A DNA stretch of 64,000 nucleotides from Campylobacter lari (GTDB lineage Bacteria; Campylobacterota; Campylobacteria; Campylobacterales; Campylobacteraceae), in the NCBI RefSeq assembly GCF_900638335.1, contig NZ_LR134508.1, positions 1,426,001 to 1,490,000 on the forward strand. Direction: 5' to 3'. Positions within the stretch are counted from its first letter, which is position 1. Every line of letters begins with the position of its first letter. A program made the translations under genes and the position numbers. The notes under the pieces are model-generated. The model saw only the letters and a list, made by a program, of their open reading frames with translations, made no database searches and was not told the origin of the DNA. Shown one piece after another: positions 28,201-38,458 of this stretch.

Positions 28201-30284
28201 TAAAATTTCTTTTTTCTAACATCGGCTACTATCTCAGCAGACATCAAATCAACTTCATTTGCAACAGAATTAGTCGCGTGTGCAATTTGTGAATTTTCTT
28301 TAGTTAAACCATCTATTACTGAAACAGATTGATTAATTTGTGAAATTCCTAAAGCTTGTTCTTTAATACTCTCACCCATTTCATTAATAGATTGAACCAA
28401 GATATTAGTATTTGCTTCAATCTCACCTAAAGACTTTTGAGTTCTTTCTGCTAGATTTCTAACTTCATCAGCAACAACAGCAAAACCTCTACCATGTTCA
28501 CCTGCACGCGCAGCTTCAATAGCAGCATTTAATGCAAGTAGATTAATTTGATCAGCAATATCTCTAATTACATCGGTTACATCTTTAATATCACTGCTTT
28601 GTTTAATAACTTCTTCTGTTCTTGCTGCTACTGCATTCATAGATGCACTCATTTCTTCAACAGCAGCTGCGCTTTCTTGTAAAGAATCAGCTTGCTTTTG
28701 AGCTCCATCGTTAAGCTGATTAACACTTTCTTTTAGAGAATCGGCTTTTTGTTGCAATACTTCGCCTTGATTTAGTGAAGTTTGAAGCATTTTTCTAATT
28801 TCCGCACCTACTGCATTAAGTGATTTTTCTATCTCACCCTCTGCATTATCAAGTTTATCTGAAAAATCAAGACTTTGAAAACTTGCAAAAACTCTTTCTA
28901 TATCGTTTAAATCTTTACCGATTTTCTTTTGCATATCATCAAGCATTTTATTCAATACTTCTTTTAATTCTATAAGTTTTGGATTAACTGGATTTGCTTC
29001 GATCCTTTGAGTAAAATGCCCTTTTTCTATATCACATGAAACTTCTAAAATATTTTGAACAGTTATATCATCTTTTTCTAGGCATGTATGGATATACTGA
29101 ACATTTTCATTAACCATTGAGGCCATTTTTCCAATTTCATCATTATATCGTGGAGTTAAAACCTCGACAGTAGATACCTCATGATTTAAATATCTAAAGA
29201 ATTTTGTCAAATGATTTTGCAATCTTTCAACTCTAGATGATACTATACTTTTCATACTATAACCTAAGACTAAAACAATTAATATTACAGCCACTAAACC
29301 ACTAAATACTATTGTATTTCTTAAATCTGCAATAGGAGTATAGACAGCTTTTTCTGGTGCAATAGACAACATTGACCATATTATATTTGTACCTGGCCAC
29401 ACCTCAAAAGATCTTATTGCTCCATGATATTTTTGACCATCATCAGCAGTGTAATCAATTTCTTTGGTTTGAACTGTCTTTGAGGCTTCGATTATATTAG
29501 TAGCGTTTTTATTTACACTTAATAAATTTTTTGTAACAAAATCAGCATTAGGATGTGTAGCTACGATACCATTGTTTGCAATTAATATTCTTCTATCCCC
29601 TTCATATAATGTTCTAGAAGGATCATTAAAATCATTAGCTAAAACCTGCATATCAAAAATCATACCTAAAACACCTAAAATTTTACCTTTTTTATCCATT
29701 AAAGGTATGGCTATATTTGAGCCAAAAATTTTATTACCATTAATATTAAACCATCTTGGGTCTCCAAAATATAATTTATTTCCTTGCATAATATAATTTA
29801 TGCCTCTTAATGATGATAATTCACTTGTTGCTTGCTCTGTTGCAACACCTCCTGGTTTTTGCGTCTCATTATCTCTCATCAATACCATAAATTCACTCTT
29901 GTCAGTAAAATATTTATCATCAACTCCTAAAGCTCTATATTGGCTACCATCTTTTAAATAATAATATCCATACGCTATAACATTATTTGCATCAATGGTT
30001 TCACCAAGAATATTTTCTATTCTTTTTTCTGATATAGAACCCTCTTCAAGCAAAGTATTAAAAATTTTTTGCGTTCCAATTGCAGAAACAAAAAAAGATT
30101 TAATAGCAGATTCTGCTAGATTAGTATAACGAAATACTGAAGTAAGCAATATTTTGCTAGTTTGATCTTGTAATGTTTCTTGAGATTTTTTGACAATAAG
30201 TAAAGACAATCCGCTTAAAGAAACAACAACAGCAAATACCATAATGACAATAATTTTTGTGCTAAGTTTCATCTTACGCCACAT
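28200..30284 (-). CDS. Methyl-accepting chemotaxis protein with Cache sensor domain
   Basis: A 694-residue chemoreceptor. The first membrane segment is at about 10-30. A periplasmic double-Cache-like domain (about 35-310) contains [20 protein letters not shown] and [10 protein letters not shown], and the second membrane segment is at about 325-345. A cytoplasmic signalling hairpin has the invariant tip [20 protein letters not shown] (about 580-600). Overall form resembles the C. jejuni Tlp1 group; the ligand is not predictable here. It is alone on its transcript, with an AGGGG ribosome site. A G9 tract lies about 140 bases upstream. Confidence 0.93.
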   Translation of the reverse strand: MWRKMKLSTKIIVIMVFAVVVSLSGLSLLIVKKSQETLQDQTSKILLTSVFRYTNLAESAIKSFFVSAIGTQKIFNTLLEEGSISEKRIENILGETIDANNVIAYGYYYLKDGSQYRALGVDDKYFTDKSEFMVLMRDNETQKPGGVATEQATSELSSLRGINYIMQGNKLYFGDPRWFNINGNKIFGSNIAIPLMDKKGKILGVLGMIFDMQVLANDFNDPSRTLYEGDRRILIANNGIVATHPNADFVTKNLLSVNKNATNIIEASKTVQTKEIDYTADDGQKYHGAIRSFEVWPGTNIIWSMLSIAPEKAVYTPIADLRNTIVFSGLVAVILIVLVLGYSMKSIVSSRVERLQNHLTKFFRYLNHEVSTVEVLTPRYNDEIGKMASMVNENVQYIHTCLEKDDITVQNILEVSCDIEKGHFTQRIEANPVNPKLIELKEVLNKMLDDMQKKIGKDLNDIERVFASFQSLDFSDKLDNAEGEIEKSLNAVGAEIRKMLQTSLNQGEVLQQKADSLKESVNQLNDGAQKQADSLQESAAAVEEMSASMNAVAARTEEVIKQSSDIKDVTDVIRDIADQINLLALNAAIEAARAGEHGRGFAVVADEVRNLAERTQKSLGEIEANTNILVQSINEMGESIKEQALGISQINQSVSVIDGLTKENSQIAHATNSVANEVDLMSAEIVADVRKKKF

Positions 30285-30384
30285 TTTGACCCCTTATATT
30301 AATAAATATTTTTCATTATTATATAAATTTTTTATTAAAAAATTATAAATTTTGTTTTATTTTTATTTATTTTTATAAACAAAT

Positions 30385-30390
30385 AGTATA
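30385..30390 (-). promoter_or_regulatory. Candidate -10 box for the chemoreceptor gene
   Basis: On the minus strand TATACT lies about 100 bases before the chemoreceptor start, in the only moderately promoter-like stretch of this 186-base gap. The homopolymer tract at 30426-30434 lies just upstream of where a -35 would be. Confidence 0.35.
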
Positions 30391-30425
30391 AAGTTTTTTG
30401 TTTTCGCTCAAATATCTATAAAATA

Positions 30426-30434
30426 GGGGGGGGG
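30426..30434. repeat. Homopolymer tract G9 (phase-variation type)
   Basis: Nine consecutive G residues on the plus strand (C9 on the minus) in an otherwise strongly AT-rich intergenic region between pbpC and the chemoreceptor gene. In Campylobacter, G/C tracts of 8 or more are typical hypervariable contingency sites. This one is not inside any reading frame I can support. Confidence 0.9.
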
Positions 30435-30470
30435 AATGAATTTTTAACTAATAATTTTTATTATTTATAT

Positions 30471-32675
30471 TTAAAATATATTAAATTTTATAAAATCATT
30501 TTCACCATTCTCACTAATAATATTAAGAGTATATTTACCTTTTTTTAAGTCTAAAAATAAAACCTCATCTTTACCTTCAAAAATAAATTCTTGATTTAAA
30601 TACCAAAAAAGCTTTTCTTTTTTAGGATTTATAAGTTTTATCAGCAATTTTTGCTTAGCTTTTAAGTCTTTTGGTAAAATAATATTAAGGTTATTTAATG
30701 GATATATAATTTTTAAATTTTGACTAGAACTTTGTAAATATTGCTTTTCTTTAGCAAAAAACGCTTGAGCGTTAGAAGGCAAATTTAAAATAGTTTTTTT
30801 CTTAGCATAAATAAAATTTTCATCTAGAGAATTTACTTCTTTATTTTCATACACAAAAACTTCTTTTAAAAATGGAGATTTTCTTAAGATATTTGCACTT
30901 TGTGGATAAAGCACCTCTTTAAAACCAAATTCATAATCATATCTATATCCTGTTTGATTTTCTATTTTGATAGAAATTAAATCATTGGGTTGTTTAAATT
31001 CCAAGTTAAGCCCATCAAGCAAGCTCAATAATTCAAAAAACAATTCTCCTGCAATACTCACACCATATAAATTTGCATTTGCTTCACCATTAAAATTTCC
31101 AACCCATACCCCTAGGGTATATTTTGGAGAAGTTCCTATAGCCCAGGCGTCTTTTCTACCATAACTTGTACCTGTTTTCCAAGAAATAATAGTATTAAAA
31201 TCATACTGTTTTATCCCTACTCTATCTAGGTCCTTTAATGTTTGCAATGTTAAAAAACTCGCCCCATCACTTATAAGTTTTTTATCTTCTTTAATAAATG
31301 CATTTTCTTCATATAAAAGCTCTTTAAAATTTCCATAATTTCCAAGCCCTAAATAAATTTTTACCATATCTTCTAAGCTAAATTCTTTTGTACCTAAAAT
31401 CAAAGAAAGTCCGTATTTTTTAAAATCTTCATCTTTATAATTTAAAATATCTTTGAGTTTATAAAAAAACTTCTCATAGCCATATTCTGAGAGTAAACTC
31501 ACAAAGGGAATATTGAGCGATTTTTGCAAAGATTCTTTTGCGCTAACAAAACCATGATACTTTTTATTTGCATTTTGTGGAGCAAAATTAGAAAAATATG
31601 TAGGCACATCAAGCATTAAAGACTCAGGCACCATAAGTCCCTCATCTATAGCAAAAGCAAAAAGTAAAGGTTTTAAAGTTGAACCCACACTACGCTTTGC
31701 TATAACTCCATCAACTTGACCAAAAGTTACAAAATCATAAAAATCATTAGAGCCGACATAAGCTAAAACTTTATTTGTTCTGGTATCTGCCAACAATATA
31801 GCTAAATTTTTTATACCTTTTTGCTGTAGTTTATAAGAATACTCTTTAGCTTTTTCTTCAAATTTGATTTGAATTTTTTTATCTATACTAGAAATGATTT
31901 TTTCTTTATCCGCTAAAAGCCTACGCGCTAAATGTGGAGCTAAGTTTTTCCTTGCTTTAAAGCTAGGAAGTTTTTCAGCCTTTGCAAGAGTTAAAATATC
32001 TTTAGAAAAATACCCATTTTCAAAAAGCCTATCAAGCAAGGCATTACGCTTTTTTAGAAGTCTATCTTTGTTTTTTTCAAGATTAATTAAACCTGGATTA
32101 TTAGGAAGTACAGCAAGCAAAGCTGCTTCACTCCAAGTAAGATCTTTTAAATCTTTTTCAAAATAAAACAAACCAGCACTTGCAACACCTACTAAATTTC
32201 CTCCATAAGGAGCATTGTTTAAGTAAAGCTTTAGAATTTCATCTTTTTCATAAGTGCTTTCTAAAGCAAAGGCTTTGATGATTTCATTAAATTTATTAAA
32301 ATATGTGCGTTTGTTTTGCTCTAGAAGTTTGATTGTTTGCATAGAAATTGTGCTTGCACCACTTCTTTTACTTGAAAAAAGATTATTTTTAAAAGCCCTT
32401 ATAATCGCTAAAAAATCCACTCCATGATGAGAATAAAAGTTTTTGTCTTCATATAAAGTAACTGCAGTTTTTAATTTTTGCGGTATAAACTCACTCTCTA
32501 AATGCCATTGTTCATTAGCATCTAAAAATACACTAAGGAATTCTTTATTTTTATCAAGCAAAACCTTGCCATAAGTGCCTTTAAATAAATCCTTGCTATC
32601 AAAACTAAAATAAATCAAGCCTATGTAAAAACATAGGCTTAAAAAGCATACTGCAAGGCTTATTTTGATTTTCAC
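30471..32675 (-). CDS. pbpC: Penicillin-binding protein 1C
   Basis: A 734-residue bifunctional peptidoglycan synthase, anchored by an N-terminal membrane segment (about 3-24). The glycosyltransferase domain has EDKNFYSHHGVD and GASTISMQT. The transpeptidase domain has SVGSTLKPLL (SxxK), SLNIPF (SxN) and KTGTSYGRKDAW. A C-terminal beta-rich PBP1C domain follows. All catalytic motifs are intact. Its ATG overlaps the end of the alpha-2-macroglobulin gene by 4 bases, the same pairing as yfhM-pbpC in other bacteria, suggesting linked cell-wall and defence roles. Confidence 0.95.
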   Translation of the reverse strand: MKIKISLAVCFLSLCFYIGLIYFSFDSKDLFKGTYGKVLLDKNKEFLSVFLDANEQWHLESEFIPQKLKTAVTLYEDKNFYSHHGVDFLAIIRAFKNNLFSSKRSGASTISMQTIKLLEQNKRTYFNKFNEIIKAFALESTYEKDEILKLYLNNAPYGGNLVGVASAGLFYFEKDLKDLTWSEAALLAVLPNNPGLINLEKNKDRLLKKRNALLDRLFENGYFSKDILTLAKAEKLPSFKARKNLAPHLARRLLADKEKIISSIDKKIQIKFEEKAKEYSYKLQQKGIKNLAILLADTRTNKVLAYVGSNDFYDFVTFGQVDGVIAKRSVGSTLKPLLFAFAIDEGLMVPESLMLDVPTYFSNFAPQNANKKYHGFVSAKESLQKSLNIPFVSLLSEYGYEKFFYKLKDILNYKDEDFKKYGLSLILGTKEFSLEDMVKIYLGLGNYGNFKELLYEENAFIKEDKKLISDGASFLTLQTLKDLDRVGIKQYDFNTIISWKTGTSYGRKDAWAIGTSPKYTLGVWVGNFNGEANANLYGVSIAGELFFELLSLLDGLNLEFKQPNDLISIKIENQTGYRYDYEFGFKEVLYPQSANILRKSPFLKEVFVYENKEVNSLDENFIYAKKKTILNLPSNAQAFFAKEKQYLQSSSQNLKIIYPLNNLNIILPKDLKAKQKLLIKLINPKKEKLFWYLNQEFIFEGKDEVLFLDLKKGKYTLNIISENGENDFIKFNIF
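32617..32640. repeat. Perfect inverted repeat in the 5' coding region of pbpC
   Basis: AAGCCTATGT (32617-32626) and ACATAGGCTT (32631-32640) flank a 4-base loop, inside the signal-anchor codons of pbpC and about 35 bases after its start. In the mRNA this would form a 10-bp hairpin near the ribosome entry region. Confidence 0.6.
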
Positions 32676-35600
32676 TGCACTACTTTGACTCTTTTACTTT
32701 CACTTAAAGCTTTATAAGCATTATCATACATTGCCTCAGCATAAGCTCCACTCAAAGTATAAACACCCGGAGTAACAGCGCTTAATTTCACAAAAAATTC
32801 TCTTGATTCATCAGAGTATAAAGGAAAGAAATACATAATCTTATCATCTCTTATATCTACAAAATCATAATAAGAATTTTTCACAAAATCAGGAGCTTCA
32901 TCATTTAAAAGATCATGCACTATCTCCCATCCACTTGGTAAAATTTGAGTTAAAGCTATATTAGAAGTACCTGGATAATTTTTATTTGATATTTTTAATT
33001 TCATATAAAAAATTTGGGAGCTCTTTATAGTGCTTTCATCTATTTCATTTCCATTTTCATCATAAAAACTTCTTTCTATATACATACGCTGTGCAAAAGG
33101 CTCGGCAATACCTTTTTTAATACCCTCTACTCCAAAATGCACATAGGTATCTTCTTTAGCTTCTATCAAAGCACTGCCTTGATTAAACTCAAATTTAGAA
33201 AAACTTGTATTGAGCTTTTTGCTCTCACCATTAATTTTTAGACTTGCATTGATAGTTTTAGAGCTTTCATCACTAAAGCTATTTGCTAAAGCATATAAAG
33301 CATAACCTGTGCTTTGAGTGCTAAGCCAAGCTTGGCTTTCTAAAGTTTTTTTAATATCATCTAATAATTCATCATTATCTTTACCATAGATTATTTTATA
33401 CGCATTTGCAATAATAGCCTCATCTCTTAAAAAAGATCCATAAGTATGAGTGTAATTAACTTTTTCATCAGGCTTTGTACTTAAATTTTTAGCTATATTC
33501 AAAGCCACCTCATCAAAACCTGCTAATTTATAAGCTGCGCTAAGTTGCCAAAGACTTACATTGTTTAAGCTTTGCAAATAAGCACTATCTTCATAAATAG
33601 CATTCATTATGCTTAAATTTGGCTCTTTGGCTAAGGCTAAAAGATATAAAGAATTTATTTTAATTTCTTTATTTGTTTGAGCTTTTAAAACATAGTGTTT
33701 TTGATAATCAAGCCATGCTTTAAACATTCCATCGCTCACATAATAGCCTCTTTCTTTAGCTAAAATCATAAACATACCCGCGTAATTACTTCCCCAAGCA
33801 TCAGAATCTTTAAGTCCTTGCCAATAAGCAAAACCACCATTAGTAGTTTGAAAATTTGCGTATTTACTTAGCAATGCATTGATATTGTTAATATTTTTTT
33901 GCTCATTTGCCCCCTGATCAAGTTTTTGTAAAAAAAGTTGTGGTAAAACCGCTGAAGTACTTTGCTCTATACATCCATAAGGATAATTTTGCAAGTATTT
34001 TAATCTATGATTTATATTTAAAATAGGCTTAGAGCTTACACTTAAAAACGCTACTGGATTAATATAATCTTGTGTGATTTTAAACTCCATAGAAGTATTT
34101 GCAGGAATTTTAAAAGATTTACCCTCATAAGTAACGGTATTTAGCGCTTTTATATCAATTTGCGTATTTTGAGTATAGGTGTAATCTTTTGCATTTAAAC
34201 TTAACTCTATTTCTTCTACTCCAAGCTTGTTTGAATTTACTTTTGCATTAACATAAATATCTTTTGTTTTTTCATTGTCAAAATTAATTAAAATTTCATC
34301 GTTTTCAAAATTTATGAGTGAATTTTTTGTTTTTAGTTTAAGTTTTGCATTTTTTACATCATCATCTACTTTAAATACTTGCACCAAAAGCTTAAACTCA
34401 TCATCAAGTCTTAAGGCCCTTGGCAAAGTTTCAAGCATTACAGCAGGTGCGCTAACTTGGATATCTTTAGAAACACTGCCAAAACCTGCTAAATTATTTG
34501 CCACTACCATAACTCTAACCGAACCTAAGTATGATGGCATATTAAATTTTAATTTTGCATAACCATTTTCATCACTTTGTACTGGTTCTTGAAACAATAC
34601 AACCGGTTTAAAGCGTCTTGCTCTTTCATCATTTTTGCTTTTATTTGCTCTACTTTCTAAGAAAACATCACCACCTGTAGTTAATACCTTAGAAGCATTA
34701 GAAATATTTTTAGCAATAATTTTATCATAGGTATCATATATACTCATGTTAAAGCGTGTTTTTTGGTAAAAATACCCCCAAATATCTGGGGTTTTAAAAG
34801 CATTCACATCAAGCAAGCCCTCATCTACAATAGCTACAGTATAAGTATAACTTTGCTTGTTTTTACTTTGAATTTCTACTTCAAAATCTTGTTTTGGCAT
34901 GATTTTATCCGGTACTTTTAAATCAAGCTCGATTTTACTTTGCTCATCTACTACATTTAAAGGCACCACGCCAAAAAGTCTTAAGGCTCTATCGTTGGTA
35001 TATTGATCATAATCTTGAAGTAAAATCACGCTCACATAAACATTTGGCATATATTCTTTAAGAATAGGAATTTCAACCTTTGTAATATCTTCATGCGTAT
35101 CTATCACAAAGCGTTTTAAAACCTTTGCATTATCATTTAAAGTAACGATGGCTTTTGCACCTTTAACACTTTCAAATTCTATAAAAGCTGTTTCATTTGG
35201 TTTATATTCTTTTTTATCACTTTTAATCTTTAAAGAACTCACTATATCAGCATTACTTGGCGCACCAAAACTACTAATATAAAAAAACTCTCCCGTGCTT
35301 GTTTTACTTTGTACATCTTCAAGTTCTATAAACATTTCACCATGGTATTCTTTTGGATCAAACTCTATTTTAACCGGTCTATCTTTACTTAAAATAGTTC
35401 CTTGAGTAACAATTTGTGTGTTTTTATCCTTTTTGAGTGATTTTAAAAAATCATCATAATTATCATAATCCCACCACCAAGAATAATCATTTGCATAAAT
35501 GGTGTATTTAATTTCCCTATTTGCTACTAAATTCTTATCTAAATCGCTCACAATGGCTTCAAAATTGACAATAGAACCCGAGCTTAAATAATGATTTTTC

Positions 35601-37957
35601 AAACGCTTAATACCTACAAAATACTCATGCAATATTACTTGTGAATTTACAAGTGCTTCAACCGACCTTGAACCTTTTTCAAAAACTCTAGCCCTTATGC
35701 TAGCTTCTAAATTATATGGAGTATTTTTTAAAAAATCTTTTAAAATAAATTCTTGCTTTACAAAGCCATTTTCATTTAAAATACCTTTTAAATTATCTTG
35801 ATATTTTTGTATTAAAACACTAGGATTTGAAAAAATATATTCTGGATATTTTGAATTTTTATATTCTTTTTTGCTCACAAACAAATCAACTTGATATTGT
35901 AAATTACTTGCTGGTGTTCCAAAAAGATATTTTGAACTAATATTAAAATCTAATTTTTCATTTTCTTTTATACTTTTTGGAGCTTGCATGGATACTTTTA
36001 TACGATTTGGCACTATATTTTGCACTAAAATTTCTTTATCAAAAATAGCATTTGCAAATTCAACCCTAGCTAAATACACTCCACTTAAAGCTTGTTGGTT
36101 AAGTGAAATCTTTTTATAAAAAGTTCCATTACCCAAAGGTTCAAGTTTAATTTTATCCAAAAGCTTTTTATTGCGTGGGTCAAAAAAACTTAAAAATACA
36201 GGATGATTGACAATTCCTTTATCATTTCTTGCAACCATAGTTAAATGGATATCATCACCTGGTCTATAAACCCCTCTTTCTGTGTAAATAAATACTTTAT
36301 TTTGAGAAGTCAAATCAAAGCCATCAACATCAAAGCCATCATATAATAAAGGTGAACTTAAGCGCAAAATAGAAGCTTGTTTATCTTTTGAAGCAATGAT
36401 AAACAAAGCTTTTGATTCATCAATATTATCAAAAACAGCCAAACCATTATCATCACTCATTTTAGAAGCTAAAACTTGATTACTTTTGCTAATCACATCA
36501 ACCTTAACCCCATCTAAAGCCTTTTGTGTAGTAAAATCTCTCACATCCACAAAGAGCTTTTTATTTAAATTTTGAGCAATCAAAGCTATATCTGAAAAAA
36601 TTAAGTTCTTACTTACTTTTGCTTTTTGATTAAAAAATCTATATTTTTTCCAACTCTCCATTCCCTCATCAAAAACATAATCAACATCTTCTTCTTTAAA
36701 ATAAAGCTTCACTATAAATACACCGCTTAAATTTTTTAAACCATCTAATACTATTTCATTTTCTTGCCATTGATTTTTGGTGTTTTTTATATCAAAGTCT
36801 TTTTTTAACACTATTTCACTAGTGTAATCGCTCTCTGAAAAAATATCACTATCATAATCACTTAAATTTTTAGCACCTTGAAGGTTTTTATATCTTAAAT
36901 ATTCACTTAAGTTATTTGAAAATACTTGATAAACTTCCAAACGAACCTTTTTAATATTCATACTCTTAAAAGCTATTTTTTTACTTGCTTTGCTTGATAA
37001 AAATACCCCTTGATTTGTAAAACTTATTGCAGGTTCATAATCTTTAAAACTCACTTGAGTTTTAAAGTTTTCTTTTGTGCTAACATCATCAGCGCTTTTA
37101 ATCCCCTGAGCGAGTTGAATTTCATAGGTTTTATTTGGAGAAAAATTTCCCATAAGTTTGATTTTATTTCCAAATGCTAATGCCTTAAAATCTACCTCAG
37201 GACTAATAAAAATCAACTCTTTTAAATTTTGATCTTGTGAAATATTTTGAGAAAAAAGCAATTCTATGTTTTTATTAACCACATTCGAATTTTGAAAAAC
37301 AAATTCACTCTTTGCAAGTAAAATATACTCCAAATCTACATTTTTTTCTAAACCCAAAATTTCTTTATCTAAAACTACTTTTACATTTGTATTTGTGTTT
37401 TTAATGCTAAGCGGTTTAGAATATACGCTTGCCATATCACTTTGAATGATAATTTTATCTATTTGAATTTCTTGATCTTGGGTGGTAATTTTTATAGCTT
37501 TTAATAATTCATCTTTATTAAGAGTGTAAAAACTTTGAATATTTAAAATTAACACACTTTTATCATTTGAAATACTTTGAAAATATCCTTTAATGTCTAA
37601 TTTTTCAAAAGGAGTTTGTACCTTTAATTGTATTTTTTCATTAGCTAAAATATCATTTAAGTCCACAGAAATATCATACTTTTGATTTGCTTTTAAATTT
37701 GCAAAAATATTTAACCTTGTAGGCGTTTCAAACTCGTATTTTACCTTTGTATTTTGATTGTTAATAACAATCTCTCTTTCTTTTATAATACCTATATCTT
37801 GATTAATAATATTAGTATTAAACTCCACAAAAATGCTTTGTGTATTTTCATCAAAACCATAAGCTCTTATAGCAGAACTCTTATCTTCATTTTTAGAACA
37901 AGCAAATAATAAACTTGCAAGTAAAAAAGCAAAAAAACAATGTAAAAACCCTCTCAT
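32672..37957 (-). CDS. Bacterial alpha-2-macroglobulin lipoprotein
   Basis: A giant 1761-residue protein of the YfhM/MagD-like alpha-2-macroglobulin family, which traps attacking proteases. The N-terminal signal peptide ends with lipobox LLFACS, predicting lipidation at Cys20 and periplasmic anchoring. Many beta-sandwich MG domains follow. The thioester motif YGCIEQ is present (Cys1329, codons at 33962-33976), then the alpha/alpha-toroid helical domain and a receptor-like C-terminal domain. The reactive thioester makes it the YfhM rather than the thioester-less YfaS type. It is coupled to pbpC downstream and divergent from the small exported paralogues. Confidence 0.95.
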   Translation of the reverse strand: MRGFLHCFFAFLLASLLFACSKNEDKSSAIRAYGFDENTQSIFVEFNTNIINQDIGIIKEREIVINNQNTKVKYEFETPTRLNIFANLKANQKYDISVDLNDILANEKIQLKVQTPFEKLDIKGYFQSISNDKSVLILNIQSFYTLNKDELLKAIKITTQDQEIQIDKIIIQSDMASVYSKPLSIKNTNTNVKVVLDKEILGLEKNVDLEYILLAKSEFVFQNSNVVNKNIELLFSQNISQDQNLKELIFISPEVDFKALAFGNKIKLMGNFSPNKTYEIQLAQGIKSADDVSTKENFKTQVSFKDYEPAISFTNQGVFLSSKASKKIAFKSMNIKKVRLEVYQVFSNNLSEYLRYKNLQGAKNLSDYDSDIFSESDYTSEIVLKKDFDIKNTKNQWQENEIVLDGLKNLSGVFIVKLYFKEEDVDYVFDEGMESWKKYRFFNQKAKVSKNLIFSDIALIAQNLNKKLFVDVRDFTTQKALDGVKVDVISKSNQVLASKMSDDNGLAVFDNIDESKALFIIASKDKQASILRLSSPLLYDGFDVDGFDLTSQNKVFIYTERGVYRPGDDIHLTMVARNDKGIVNHPVFLSFFDPRNKKLLDKIKLEPLGNGTFYKKISLNQQALSGVYLARVEFANAIFDKEILVQNIVPNRIKVSMQAPKSIKENEKLDFNISSKYLFGTPASNLQYQVDLFVSKKEYKNSKYPEYIFSNPSVLIQKYQDNLKGILNENGFVKQEFILKDFLKNTPYNLEASIRARVFEKGSRSVEALVNSQVILHEYFVGIKRLKNHYLSSGSIVNFEAIVSDLDKNLVANREIKYTIYANDYSWWWDYDNYDDFLKSLKKDKNTQIVTQGTILSKDRPVKIEFDPKEYHGEMFIELEDVQSKTSTGEFFYISSFGAPSNADIVSSLKIKSDKKEYKPNETAFIEFESVKGAKAIVTLNDNAKVLKRFVIDTHEDITKVEIPILKEYMPNVYVSVILLQDYDQYTNDRALRLFGVVPLNVVDEQSKIELDLKVPDKIMPKQDFEVEIQSKNKQSYTYTVAIVDEGLLDVNAFKTPDIWGYFYQKTRFNMSIYDTYDKIIAKNISNASKVLTTGGDVFLESRANKSKNDERARRFKPVVLFQEPVQSDENGYAKLKFNMPSYLGSVRVMVVANNLAGFGSVSKDIQVSAPAVMLETLPRALRLDDEFKLLVQVFKVDDDVKNAKLKLKTKNSLINFENDEILINFDNEKTKDIYVNAKVNSNKLGVEEIELSLNAKDYTYTQNTQIDIKALNTVTYEGKSFKIPANTSMEFKITQDYINPVAFLSVSSKPILNINHRLKYLQNYPYGCIEQSTSAVLPQLFLQKLDQGANEQKNINNINALLSKYANFQTTNGGFAYWQGLKDSDAWGSNYAGMFMILAKERGYYVSDGMFKAWLDYQKHYVLKAQTNKEIKINSLYLLALAKEPNLSIMNAIYEDSAYLQSLNNVSLWQLSAAYKLAGFDEVALNIAKNLSTKPDEKVNYTHTYGSFLRDEAIIANAYKIIYGKDNDELLDDIKKTLESQAWLSTQSTGYALYALANSFSDESSKTINASLKINGESKKLNTSFSKFEFNQGSALIEAKEDTYVHFGVEGIKKGIAEPFAQRMYIERSFYDENGNEIDESTIKSSQIFYMKLKISNKNYPGTSNIALTQILPSGWEIVHDLLNDEAPDFVKNSYYDFVDIRDDKIMYFFPLYSDESREFFVKLSAVTPGVYTLSGAYAEAMYDNAYKALSESKRVKVVQ

Positions 37958-38023
37958 ATGTACCTCATTTTGTGAATTTCTTAAATTATATCTAAATTCA
38001 CTCTTGCTTCACTCAAAAAATTA

Positions 38024-38029
38024 TATAAT
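38024..38029 (+). promoter_or_regulatory. -10 box for the tandem exported paralogues
   Basis: A perfect TATAAT lies 27 bases before the ATG at 38056, within the divergent region shared with the alpha-2-macroglobulin gene. Confidence 0.5.
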
Positions 38030-38055
38030 TCTTGCATAAAAATAAAGGAGATAAA

Positions 38056-38418
38056 ATGAAAAAGAAAATCGCTACATTATTAACAGCTTTAAGCCTTTCA
38101 AGTCTTGCTTATGCAGGTGGAATTTATGGTGTAATAGCAGATGTAAATGACAATGCTAAAACTATTTTAATCGATACTACCTATGGAGAAAAAATGAATA
38201 TCAAAATTCTACCAAATACAGAAATTGATATGGATGATTGTGGTATTTTTGGTATGGATAAATACGGCACTTTTAAAGATTTAAAAGTAGGAACTTTTAT
38301 AGAAGCTGAAGTTTTCCATGGCTATGCCCAAACTACGCCAAATCCACAAACACCAAACCAAGTTCAAAATATAACCGCCAAAGAAATCAAAATCGAATGC
38401 AAAAAAAGAGCTTATTAA
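38056..38418 (+). CDS. Small exported protein, paralogue 1 of 2
   Basis: The start is ATG 38056, 6 bases after AAAGGAG; an upstream in-frame ATG at 38032 lacks a site and would spoil the signal peptide. The product is 120 residues. A Sec signal peptide ends LSSLAYAG, then a beta-rich domain (GVIADVNDNAKTILIDT) with two conserved Cys (DDCGIFG and IECKKRAY) that could form a disulfide. It resembles small DUF5666-like OB-type domains. Function unknown. A homologue of 104 residues follows immediately. Confidence 0.85.
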   Translation: MKKKIATLLTALSLSSLAYAGGIYGVIADVNDNAKTILIDTTYGEKMNIKILPNTEIDMDDCGIFGMDKYGTFKDLKVGTFIEAEVFHGYAQTTPNPQTPNQVQNITAKEIKIECKKRAY

Positions 38419-38429
38419 AATTTTTAAGT

Positions 38430-38457
38430 AAAATAACTCCTAAAAAGGAGTTATTTT
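38430..38457 (+). promoter_or_regulatory. Hairpin that can hide the ribosome site of the second paralogue
   Basis: A perfect 11-bp stem (38430-38440 with 38447-38457) with a 6-base loop lies between the two paralogues. Its 3' arm contains the GGAG ribosome-binding site of the next gene, whose ATG begins at 38459. It can act as a weak terminator, as a translational block, or both. Confidence 0.65.
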
Positions 38458-38458
38458 A

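Noticed and set aside
30426..30434. G9 tract as an intragenic contingency site of a broken gene
   Set aside because: All frames across the tract close within a few codons, and no homologous coding sense could be read on either side.
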